Assembly: GCA_041653935.1 (NCBI GenBank)
Contig: JBAZEO010000003.1
Coordinates: 62,001 to 126,000 of the forward strand
Length of the DNA stretch: 64,000 nucleotides
Direction of reading: 5' to 3'
Source of the DNA: JAYEHL01 sp041653935
Lineage (GTDB): Bacteria > Chloroflexota > Dehalococcoidia > E44-bin15
Under the pieces are notes generated by a model that did not search any database, was not told the origin of the DNA, and was given only the letters and a program-made list of their open reading frames with translations. Positions 15,790-22,349 of this stretch are shown in pieces. The position numbers and the translations under genes were made by a program. Position 1 is the first letter of the stretch. Each line of letters starts with the position of its first letter.

Positions 15790-16536
15790 TTATTCAGGAT
15801 CATTTGCCTTATTGCCCAGCACATCGTTCAGATGCGCTTTGGCTTTGTCAGGATTCATGAGGTCCATGGATATCAGGACTGCCTGCATGAGCTCCTCAGG
15901 ATTCATGTCATCCGGATTCAAGGTCGTGAACTGTACTCCTCTTCTTTTTACCTCGGCTCCAAACTTGGCCTGGGTAACCTTCCTGACGGCAGAGACCGCC
16001 TTGATTCGAAGTGAGTTCGTGAGATCTTCCATGCCGGCGTTCTTGGCAATACTCATAGGAGAGTAAGCGTCTCTGAGCATTTCTTCTTCTTCTGCAGAGA
16101 GCTCTTTGGAATGCACAAGGAACACCTCAGCAAGGAAGTCTCTTTCTCCGTATGCCAGCGCTATGGTCGCGTTCTTGGAGTCTATACCTGAAACGTCGGA
16201 GGGCACACTCTGGGAATACCAGTCGCCTGTATCCACGTCTACCAGGTGAAAGACGATCCAAAAACGTTCTTTGGTCTCTGTGTACTCCTCGCGTGGAGTT
16301 CCACGATAAGTCGTTTTTGTACCAAGGATCTCGATCCTGTCAATCCCGCCATAGATGCAGGCGAGTCCGTGCTTGGCCATCAATGGCTTCACAACATCGA
16401 CGATCTGATGCTTGGTAATGTACCGTACAGTCCTGGTGGCGCTTACTTTCATCTCTCCCATGGGAGTGATCGCTTCGAGCTCACCTTGGACCTTGACGAT
16501 TTTGGCTGCCACCGTTTTAGGCGGAATACCAATCAT
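15790..16536 (-). CDS. erf: ERF-family single-strand annealing protein
   Basis: About 248 residues from ATG 16536. The region after VVKPLMAKHGLACIYGG with RFWIVFHLVDVDTGDW and then GIDSKNATIALAYGERDFLAEVFLV matches the ERF core, where a K-x-A-x-T-Y-x-x-KY-type helix follows the strands. Such proteins anneal complementary strands and work with an exonuclease such as the YqaJ protein just downstream. The start is uncertain: a terminator (16544-16570) lies directly upstream and excludes the longer open frame to 16629, but no strong Shine-Dalgarno is seen, and a start near MGEMKVSATRT is also possible. Confidence 0.82.
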   Translation of the reverse strand: MIGIPPKTVAAKIVKVQGELEAITPMGEMKVSATRTVRYITKHQIVDVVKPLMAKHGLACIYGGIDRIEILGTKTTYRGTPREEYTETKERFWIVFHLVDVDTGDWYSQSVPSDVSGIDSKNATIALAYGERDFLAEVFLVHSKELSAEEEEMLRDAYSPMSIAKNAGMEDLTNSLRIKAVSAVRKVTQAKFGAEVKRRGVQFTTLNPDDMNPEELMQAVLISMDLMNPDKAKAHLNDVLGNKANDPE

Positions 16537-16543
16537 TCGGGCA

Positions 16544-16570
16544 CAAAAAAAGCCCCCCGGGTTGCAGGGG
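16544..16570 (-). terminator. Intrinsic terminator after the DUF1232 gene
   Basis: CCCC-TGCAACC-CGGGG stem followed on the minus strand by GGCTTTTTTT, 22 bases after the stop at 16592. Confidence 0.75.
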
Positions 16571-16591
16571 ACTGTATCCTGACCTTCGCGT

Positions 16592-16996
16592 TCAACGCTT
16601 GCTGAACCAGTGCTTTCTTCTCCCGCCATCGGATGTTCTCCATTTCTCGTACTTGGTCATGTCTTTCGCGCAATACTTCACGCCCATGGCAATGACCGCC
16701 AAGTCATCCAGGAAGCCCACTATGGGCAGAAAGTCAGGTACGGCGTCCAAGACCCATACCAGATATATGATTGCAGCACTGGCCGCCACAATGGTTTCGG
16801 TGGAAACGCTGAATTTCCCTACGAACGTGTCTTTTAGCATGTCGAGCATGGTCTTCAAGTTGTCCGCCTGCTCCTGCAGATCCGGACTGTCAGAAAGGGA
16901 TTCAGCCTTTCGCATATCTGATCCAGGAATGTGTGTAGCGTTCTTGGCCCTTATGGCTTCGAACTTATCCTTTGCATCTTGGATTTTGTCCCCCAT
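16592..16996 (-). CDS. DUF1232 (YkvA-like) membrane-associated protein, 134 residues
   Basis: The C-terminal half carries the DUF1232 signature: a hydrophobic helix (AAIIYLVWVLDAVPDFLP) with P-D-x-(L/I)-P-x-x-G-x-x-D-D-x (PDFLPIVGFLDDLAV, about 89-103). The N-terminal half is a charged helix. Family function is unknown. ATG 16996 follows GAGGAG; the gene overlaps the end of the RlpA-like gene by 46 bases. Confidence 0.88.
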   Translation of the reverse strand: MGDKIQDAKDKFEAIRAKNATHIPGSDMRKAESLSDSPDLQEQADNLKTMLDMLKDTFVGKFSVSTETIVAASAAIIYLVWVLDAVPDFLPIVGFLDDLAVIAMGVKYCAKDMTKYEKWRTSDGGRRKHWFSKR

Positions 16997-17382
16997 TGCG
17001 GTCTCCTCGAGGGTAGAATGTAAGGCCGTCCTATTCGGCCTACCACTTTGTACCTCACTTGTATCAGTCCGACCCTTGCTCCCCTCAACTGCTTGAAAGC
17101 AGCCAATGACAGATCAATAGATCGTCCATCTACAAATGGTCCTCTATCGTTGACAACTACCGCTACACACCCCCCTTCTGTAATCTCCTCCACAAGAAGG
17201 ACTGTACCGAATGGGTACGACCTGTGGGCTGCTGTGAAGGCCATCATGTCGTAGACCTCTCCACTCGCGGTGATTCTACCGTGGAAAGGCTTTCCGTACC
17301 ATGAGCACCATACTGTTGTGTCTTCGTAGGGTTTCAGGAAAAAGGAAAAAGCAATGATGGCGGCCTCAATGTAAGGGCTCAT
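16951..17382 (-). CDS. RlpA-like double-psi beta-barrel protein, possibly exported
   Basis: A 143-residue protein with a hydrophobic N-terminus (IEAAIIAFSFFL) that may be a signal peptide. It is followed by the RlpA/3D core: WCSWYGKPFHGRITASGE (about 25-42), MAFTAAHRSYPFGT (about 47-60), and VVNDRGPFVDGRSIDLS (about 77-93), which includes the catalytic-type Asp pair. Family members are lytic transglycosylases or septal peptidoglycan binders. The start overlaps the previous stop (ATGA). It could act at lysis or on the wall during infection. Confidence 0.88.
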   Translation of the reverse strand: MSPYIEAAIIAFSFFLKPYEDTTVWCSWYGKPFHGRITASGEVYDMMAFTAAHRSYPFGTVLLVEEITEGGCVAVVVNDRGPFVDGRSIDLSLAAFKQLRGARVGLIQVRYKVVGRIGRPYILPSRRPQWGTKSKMQRISSKP

Positions 17383-18161
17383 CTTATGCTCCTGGGGATC
17401 ATGGGGCAGACAGGAGCCCCGTTGAATATTGAATATGAACCTGGTTTGTTCAGGTCCAGTGCTCCGATGCCTTCTATACCTTTGACCTCCCTTCTTTTTA
17501 CGTTACCGCTTGGGGAACAAGCATATGATGGGACGAAAAGAAAAAAACCCACTTGATGCGATACTTTTATACCGTGTTTTTCGATTATTTTCCGTTGGAG
17601 CTCTTCCCGGCCTTGAAGAGCTGGTAGCGTTTTCCGACTGTAGAGCAAAGTCATAAGCTTTCTTTTGCTGGCCGCTCTCCTTGGCCTGATGTCGTCTACC
17701 ACCTTCTCTACATAACGACTGAGCCTTTCGGCATTCCATGCTTTGAACTGGGATCTCTTGCCTTCCCGGGCGGCTTCCCTTTTCATCCTGGTCATCAGGT
17801 AATGGGCTTTTATAGCCTCCGGAGCTTCGGTGGAAAGATCGGCATACCACAGCCTGCGTGATTGTATCAGCAACCCATGGTCGTATCCCCGCAGAAAACT
17901 GGGAGGAATATCCAATACCTCGGGGAGCATGCGGCGATCGATGAACTCAAAGCTTTCTCTGACTGCTGCGATCTTGGCTGTTGAATCTATGCATTCACCC
18001 CAGTCGATAATAAACTTGGGGCTGTATACTGCGGAAGAACGACTGCAGAGCTTATGAACGGTTTCAGGTGGCTGAGTCACCAATCCTGTTCCGTAATCCA
18101 CCCCATCGAATTGCAGGACACCTATTTCATTGATCGATAGATAGATGGAATAAGATTTCAT
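17379..18161 (-). CDS. Unknown protein, 260 residues
   Basis: Unrecognised. A beta start (YSIYLSINEIGVLQFDG) leads to a strongly basic middle (MKREAAREGKRSQFKAWNAE, then RPRRAASKRKL, about 130-175) that could bind nucleic acid. The C-terminus is hydrophobic to mixed and contains two Cys. It is the first gene after a terminator (18177-18203) and is coupled to the RlpA-like gene. No catalytic motif found. Confidence 0.65.
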   Translation of the reverse strand: MKSYSIYLSINEIGVLQFDGVDYGTGLVTQPPETVHKLCSRSSAVYSPKFIIDWGECIDSTAKIAAVRESFEFIDRRMLPEVLDIPPSFLRGYDHGLLIQSRRLWYADLSTEAPEAIKAHYLMTRMKREAAREGKRSQFKAWNAERLSRYVEKVVDDIRPRRAASKRKLMTLLYSRKTLPALQGREELQRKIIEKHGIKVSHQVGFFLFVPSYACSPSGNVKRREVKGIEGIGALDLNKPGSYSIFNGAPVCPMIPRSIR

Positions 18162-18176
18162 TTTTTGTTCCTGTTC

Positions 18177-18203
18177 TTAAAGAAAAGGGCGCCTAAGCGC
18201 CCC
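18177..18203 (-). terminator. Intrinsic terminator
   Basis: GGGCGC-TTAG-GCGCCC hairpin (18187-18202) followed on the minus strand by TTTTCTTT, 20 bases after the stop at 18223. Confidence 0.92.
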
Positions 18204-18222
18204 ATTCTTTGAAAGCATGGCC

Positions 18223-18684
18223 TCAGGACTGAGCGTCGATCGGGGGGAAGTCCTCTTCGCCCATGCCAGTGAGGGCGCCGGAACCAGCCAGTGTGGCGGC
18301 GATGTTCTCAGCCGCGAGATCCGGTTCGCTGCCAATGGTGGCATGCATGTCAGTCAAAGCCTTGACCGACTCGGAGAGGGATGTAATCGCCTCCGCCTGG
18401 CCGGCGATGATCTCTTCCTTCTGGTCTACTTCGCCTCCGCCCATGCCGATTCCCATAAGCTCGGGGGGAAGCCCCGGCATCATAGGATTCTGCATCCCGG
18501 CCATGGGGTCCTGTCCGGCCATAGCCGCAGCTTCTTCCGGAGTGGGTGGGGGAGGGGGTGGAGCAGCCGGCATTCCCATGTTGGGGTCCATGGGCATACC
18601 CATTCCACCGTCTCCAGCGCCAGCCATCATGGGATCGACCATCCCCTGGGCGACTTTCGTCAATATGGTATCGAACCTGTTCAT
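18223..18684 (-). CDS. Met/Gly/Pro-rich protein, 153 residues
   Basis: Unrecognised. The first half is low complexity, rich in Met, Gly, Ala and Pro (MMAGAGDGGMGMPMDPN, then PPPPPPTPEEAAAM). The C-terminal half is an acidic helix (AEAITSLSESVKALTDM). The start MNRFDTILTKVAQGMV resembles the short K-x-A amphipathic starts of other virion-like proteins in this window. It lies four bases after the preceding gene. A flexible virion component is possible. Confidence 0.7.
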   Translation of the reverse strand: MNRFDTILTKVAQGMVDPMMAGAGDGGMGMPMDPNMGMPAAPPPPPPTPEEAAAMAGQDPMAGMQNPMMPGLPPELMGIGMGGGEVDQKEEIIAGQAEAITSLSESVKALTDMHATIGSEPDLAAENIAATLAGSGALTGMGEEDFPPIDAQS

Positions 18685-18687
18685 CGC

Positions 18688-19314
18688 TTACCTTCCTATC
18701 ATCCGCATATTGGGACTGCTTAAACTTCCCTGAGGGGCCATCATGCCCTGCATAAGGCTCATGTATCTCTGGTTGGCCAAGGCGTTGGCCGCCATCTCCG
18801 TTTGCCTCAACCCGCGGTTGTGAGAAGAGATCCCGAGAGGTACTCCGATAGCAGAGGCGCCCAGGAGCAATTTCCCACCACGGCCCATGAACTTGTTCTG
18901 GCCATGCTTCATGTATTTCAGATATCTGGGGTCAGTGAAGACATCGGGGTACTTCTTGAAATATCCCTGCCTGCTGCGCAAAAACGACTGTATCTGACCT
19001 GGCTTCATTCCCATGATACGAGCTCTGTTAAGAGCTGCATCAAGAGGCGCTGTGCCCTGCCTGAACTGACGCTGGTAAGCGGAAGGAGCTATTCCGGCAA
19101 GCAATTCCCTCACGTTCTTGAGCAGTCTCCATCCTTCATGCATCGCCTGGCCGCCACCGCCTTCTCCACGTATGACCTTGGATGCGTTTTGCAAGAAGTT
19201 GGAGATCTGAGCCCAGTTCGGCCCGGCAGCGGTTTTGATGACTACATCTGCTTCGGCATGGGCCATCTTAACGAAAGCCCTTACTGCATCTCTCCGTATC
19301 TCCTGATAGCTCAT
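18688..19314 (-). CDS. Unknown protein, 208 residues, virion-like
   Basis: I placed the start at ATG 19314 (MSYQEIRRDAVRAFVKM) because it overlaps the holin-like gene's stop (ATGA) and follows AGAGG; the frame is open upstream to 19410 as a shadow. Helical, with a central basic stretch and a weakly hydrophobic Gly/Ala segment (GGKLLLGASAIGVPLGISS, about 158-176), a pattern also seen in the 834-residue protein. Function unknown; possibly a minor internal virion protein. Confidence 0.7.
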   Translation of the reverse strand: MSYQEIRRDAVRAFVKMAHAEADVVIKTAAGPNWAQISNFLQNASKVIRGEGGGGQAMHEGWRLLKNVRELLAGIAPSAYQRQFRQGTAPLDAALNRARIMGMKPGQIQSFLRSRQGYFKKYPDVFTDPRYLKYMKHGQNKFMGRGGKLLLGASAIGVPLGISSHNRGLRQTEMAANALANQRYMSLMQGMMAPQGSLSSPNMRMIGR

Positions 19315-19622
19315 GCCTGGCCTCTGTTCGAGAATTGTTTGATCCCCCACCGATAGATAAAAGAAGAGGACGCCCCCCAGGCTACAACCAGAAGAGAAGC
19401 CTGACTCCATATGATTACGCCTTCATTGAAGTACATGCTCCATGCGCAGAACACAGGAACTGCAACGAAGAATGGTATGAATGCCAGAAAGATCTCCCTG
19501 ATCTTCCTGCCGCTGATCTTGAAGAAAGTGCTTTTGATCCCTTCGACCACGGCGCCTACAATGAAGGCACCGAAAATCATGAAAGCCTGATTACCCAGAG
19601 TGAAGAACTCGCTTATGTTCAT
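19311..19622 (-). CDS. Holin-like membrane protein, 103 residues
   Basis: Three hydrophobic segments (FMIFGAFIVGAVVEGI, about 14-29; IFLAFIPFFVAVPVFCAW, about 44-61; SQASLLVVAWGASSSFIY, about 73-90) separated by a basic loop fit a class I holin. It is close to the M15 endolysin. A promoter lies just upstream (19640-19667), and GGGAGGAGG precedes ATG 19622. Assignment is from topology and context only. Confidence 0.65.
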   Translation of the reverse strand: MNISEFFTLGNQAFMIFGAFIVGAVVEGIKSTFFKISGRKIREIFLAFIPFFVAVPVFCAWSMYFNEGVIIWSQASLLVVAWGASSSFIYRWGIKQFSNRGQA

Positions 19623-19639
19623 TTGGTACCTCCTCCCTT

Positions 19640-19667
19640 ATTTTACTCGAAACCGTCATAAGCGCAA
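19640..19667 (-). promoter_or_regulatory. Promoter upstream of the holin-like gene
   Basis: Minus strand: TTGCGC (19667-19662), 16-base spacer, TAAAAT (19645-19640). It begins directly after the hairpin at 19670-19688, as at 3904-3931. Confidence 0.65.
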
Positions 19668-19669
19668 GA

Positions 19670-19688
19670 GGGGGGATCGCTCCCCCCC
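19670..19688 (-). terminator. Stem-loop, probable terminator
   Basis: GGGGGGA-GCGA-TCCCCCC on the minus strand followed by TCTTGCG, six bases after the stop at 19694. The U-tract is short. Confidence 0.6.
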
Positions 19689-19693
19689 ACCTG

Positions 19694-20092
19694 CTATTCC
19701 TCTTCGCCGCCGGAAAGCAGCATTGCCAACAGAGCTGGATTCTTCATGAAAGCCAACATTGCTGTTTCCTGAAGGTCACGCTGTGGATCGTCCAGTGGTC
19801 TGGCTTGCGGCTCAAGAGCATGGACCCGCGAAGGAACGCCTGGCATGAATCCTTGCATGATGACTTTCAGGATTTGAGGCAAAAACGACACCATAGCCGC
19901 ATCGCTGTTGGTCTCGCTTTTCTCCGGTTTCATGGCAGCTATGTCCACTGCTAAAGCCTCGATGTCATTATAACAGGCACTGCAGCCAGAATCCACCTTA
20001 CCGATTCGAACGGAGTTCGAGTAAGAAAGGACCAAAGCCAGGGCCCCGAGGACGAAACCGAGAGCTCCCAATACCAATGCCAGTGTTAGCAT
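19694..20092 (-). CDS. N-terminally membrane-anchored protein, 132 residues
   Basis: A strong N-terminal membrane segment or signal anchor (LVLGALGFVLGALALVL, about 6-22) is followed by a hydrophilic domain with two Cys (SGCSACYND), an acidic helix and a C-terminus ending SGGEEE. AAGGAG precedes ATG 20092. Placed between endolysin and holin-like genes, it could belong to the lysis cassette (spanin-like or antiholin), but no diagnostic motif is present. Confidence 0.65.
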   Translation of the reverse strand: MLTLALVLGALGFVLGALALVLSYSNSVRIGKVDSGCSACYNDIEALAVDIAAMKPEKSETNSDAAMVSFLPQILKVIMQGFMPGVPSRVHALEPQARPLDDPQRDLQETAMLAFMKNPALLAMLLSGGEEE

Positions 20093-20122
20093 TATTGTCT
20101 CCTTTTCTTGCTTATTGCGCTG

Positions 20123-20563
20123 CTACCAGCGTCTGTTGGGGGGAGTATCACAGATGTCGACGTGAACAAATGTGGGGTAAGTCTTCGTGCCTCCGCTGTA
20201 CTTTCGTATCACCCGGTCTACGATTTGACCGAGTTTTTCGTTTGTCATGAACTTCTTGTCAACCTGGATGTCGGCAGCCTTGCCCAGAACATGCTGGCTC
20301 TGAGTTGCTCCGTTCTTGGCGTTGTGGATCCTGCAGCGGTATCCGCTGTTGATCCTTATGGGTACATCGACCTTGGCTTCCTTGCAGACTTCTGCACGGA
20401 TCTCTTCCAAAACCTCGATGAGCTTGGGCTCAACGAAGGCTTTGTTGCCGCAGCAGTCGCGGCCTTTGCACTTGAACTCGGTGGAACGGAAATGTGGGCT
20501 GTACCTGCGTACAATGGTCGAGCTCATCCTGGCAGCTCTGTCGGCGTCTTCATTCCAACCCAT
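20123..20563 (-). CDS. M15-family peptidase endolysin
   Basis: A 146-residue peptidase M15 (D-alanyl-D-alanine carboxypeptidase type) that would cleave peptidoglycan peptides at lysis. Zinc ligands are visible in SQHVLGKAADIQV (S-x-H-x2-G-x-A-x-D, near residues 89-99) and FVHVDICD (H-x-D, near 135). INSGYRCRIHN precedes them, as in M15_3 enzymes. A Cys-rich start (FKCKGRDCCGNKAF) matches phage members. I chose ATG 20563 because GGGAG lies eight bases upstream; the frame is open to 20584. Confidence 0.92.
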   Translation of the reverse strand: MGWNEDADRAARMSSTIVRRYSPHFRSTEFKCKGRDCCGNKAFVEPKLIEVLEEIRAEVCKEAKVDVPIRINSGYRCRIHNAKNGATQSQHVLGKAADIQVDKKFMTNEKLGQIVDRVIRKYSGGTKTYPTFVHVDICDTPPNRRW

Positions 20564-20942
20564 GGGTGGAACTCCCTTCTTCATCCGTTTTCATGCGTTC
20601 TACAGTACCGGGGGCAGTTGATGCTTTCCTTGCTTTGTTTTTTGCTTCTGCTATTTCGATAGCCCTGTCCCTCAGGGGAATATGGTGGTTCTTGTTTGCA
20701 GGATCAAAGGCTAATTTCTGCTTGAAGGGTCGTAATTCTGTCAAGGCTTTGGTCATGGTTCTCATGTTTCTGGATTCATGTGCGGCTGTGATCCTGGCCA
20801 TCATCCTGTCGAGAGTACGATCGTCGGGGAAGTGGTACTTGGCCCCAAGATAAGAAATGGTTTTCAGCTTCTTGACCATGCGGGGTGATGCCGTAACAGT
20901 CAAGTAAGCTTCGTCCTGGCTAACAAGGGATCTTTTGGACAT
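20550..20942 (-). CDS. Unknown basic protein, 130 residues
   Basis: Unrecognised. AAAGGAACGAAG precedes ATG 20942, which lies inside the 3' extension of the sigma gene. Mostly helical and basic (SPRMVKKLKTISYLGAKYHF, later RAIEIAEAKNKARKAS). The 3' end overlaps the endolysin start by 14 bases. It could be a nucleic-acid-binding or regulatory protein, but nothing specific is visible. Confidence 0.65.
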   Translation of the reverse strand: MSKRSLVSQDEAYLTVTASPRMVKKLKTISYLGAKYHFPDDRTLDRMMARITAAHESRNMRTMTKALTELRPFKQKLAFDPANKNHHIPLRDRAIEIAEAKNKARKASTAPGTVERMKTDEEGSSTHGLE

Positions 20943-21924
20943 CTTCGTTCCTTTCTTTTATTTCTTCTTTTATCGGGTATAAATATAATGGACCAAGAAT
21001 CACCTTGGGCCTCATACAGAAGGAGAACATCATGATGGATCCTAGCCTGGAAGACACCGACTTCGGTTTTGATACCGAAGAAATAGAGGACTTCTGGGAC
21101 TCAGAAAGCTCAGAATCCCAGTAAGCGCCGCGTCTTTTGGGGGGGTCTTGTGCCGCAAGGCCCTCCCTCACCCTCGATTCGGCCTTGCCCAGGATCTGTC
21201 TGATTCTTTCTCTGGACAGATTGAGAACATGGCCTATCTCTCGTAAAGTGTGCCTGTGGCACTGCAGACCATGGCGCCGACAAAACACATCTTTTTCCCT
21301 GGCCGGAAGACCAGATACGATCGCCATGATTTTGTCCATCATGATCCCATCGGCTATCTCGTCTTCTCCGGACTGACATGAAACCACTTCATCGTTGTAT
21401 TCCTCGTACTGCAGACAGCTCACCGCGCTGTTGATCCTATTCATGTCGAGATTGAGGTCCGCTGCCAAGCCAAGGTAGTCTACATCCTCCATGGTTCTCT
21501 GCATGAGTTCAGCACTGAGCTGCCTGACAAAATCGATCTGGTAGAGAGTCCCGGGAGGAACATAAGCACAGGTGCTGGTAGTCCTGATGTACTTGTTGAT
21601 CCTCTGCTTTGCCCATTTTTTGGCGTACGTAGCAAACTTCGTGCCTCTGTCCGGGTCGAAACGGGACGCTGCTTCATAGTACCCGTCGATACCGCAGGAT
21701 ATGATGTCTTCAAAACAAATCGGAGGCTTGATGTAGTACTCCTGAGCGCAGGCGATGAAAAGGTATCTGAGATTGGCCATGACCAGTTTATTTTTAGCTT
21801 CAGCCACATCGTTGGGATTGTCTGAGGACTGAATGATGACTCCCAGCCGATGTTCTTCTTCCCTCGTTATGGGAACGGCTTCCGCAAGCATTCCTCTGTA
21901 ACTGTCAGGGATGAATGGCTTCAT
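20920..21924 (-). CDS. Sigma-70 family RNA polymerase sigma factor, 334 residues
   Basis: Region 2 is clear: AKNKLVMANLRYLFIACAQ, then FEDIISCGIDGYYEAASRFD and GTKFATYAKKWAKQRINKYI (residues about 40-115), the core-binding and -10 recognition region. Region 4 follows at about 205-258: SGLPAREKDVFCRRHGL and LREIGHVLNLSRERIRQI with the -35 helix-turn-helix. An extra tail of about 60 residues after region 4.2 is Ser-rich then hydrophobic and unlike any sigma. It overlaps a possible plus-strand mini-gene. The start overlaps the previous stop (ATGA). It could direct the phage RNA polymerase or host core to phage promoters. Confidence 0.93.
   Translation of the reverse strand: MKPFIPDSYRGMLAEAVPITREEEHRLGVIIQSSDNPNDVAEAKNKLVMANLRYLFIACAQEYYIKPPICFEDIISCGIDGYYEAASRFDPDRGTKFATYAKKWAKQRINKYIRTTSTCAYVPPGTLYQIDFVRQLSAELMQRTMEDVDYLGLAADLNLDMNRINSAVSCLQYEEYNDEVVSCQSGEDEIADGIMMDKIMAIVSGLPAREKDVFCRRHGLQCHRHTLREIGHVLNLSRERIRQILGKAESRVREGLAAQDPPKRRGAYWDSELSESQKSSISSVSKPKSVSSRLGSIMMFSFCMRPKVILGPLYLYPIKEEIKERNEDVQKIPC
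21032..21124 (+). CDS. Possible acidic 30-residue peptide on the opposite strand
   Basis: A plus-strand frame MMDPSLEDTDFGFDTEEIE... ends WDSESSESQ. AGAAGGAG lies six bases before ATG 21032, and TCGGGTATAAATATAATGG at 20980-20998 could serve as a -10 region, though no -35 is convincing. It is antisense to the unusual tail of the sigma gene. It is the only plus-strand gene candidate I found; chance remains likely. Confidence 0.3.
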   Translation: MMDPSLEDTDFGFDTEEIEDFWDSESSESQ

Positions 21925-22346
21925 ACACTACCCGGCCTGGCCAAGTCGTCAGGGTCATACTCGCCATCAAATTCACTGGCGACATCATTGTCGATGGCTG
22001 TTTGCAAATGGCTTTTGGATTGTGCAATTATTTCCTGCTTCATCTTTTCACTGGCTGCCTGTACGTCAGTATCAGTTTCAGCTTCTTCTTTGTCGTCTTC
22101 TACCCATTCCCATTTATAGTAGAAAACTATGATGTTGCAGGTAAGCTGGTTCTGGTTGGACTGCCATTTGTTTTCAATGTTCTCAATGCCTATTAAGCCT
22201 TGTTCGCTTTCATTCATTAACTCCGCATATCGCATTCTGTCAGCAAGCTCCTGCATATCTAAGAATGCAGGGGGCTGATGGACCTTGACCCTTTTCATCT
22301 TGGCCAAGGTGTTGACTGATTTTCTTAGTTCTTGGCTGGTTTTCAT
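21921..22346 (-). CDS. Unknown acidic helical protein, 141 residues
   Basis: Unrecognised. Residues about 20-75 are helical (DMQELADRMRYAELMNES). A highly acidic segment (EWVEDDKEEAETDTDVQAASE) follows and the end is also acidic (DEGEYDPDDLARP-like). It sits between the portal candidate and the sigma factor and is coupled to the latter. The acidic character could suit a chaperone or a protein controlling the neighbouring sigma factor; both are speculative. Confidence 0.65.
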   Translation of the reverse strand: MKTSQELRKSVNTLAKMKRVKVHQPPAFLDMQELADRMRYAELMNESEQGLIGIENIENKWQSNQNQLTCNIIVFYYKWEWVEDDKEEAETDTDVQAASEKMKQEIIAQSKSHLQTAIDNDVASEFDGEYDPDDLARPGSV

Positions 22347-22349
22347 TGT

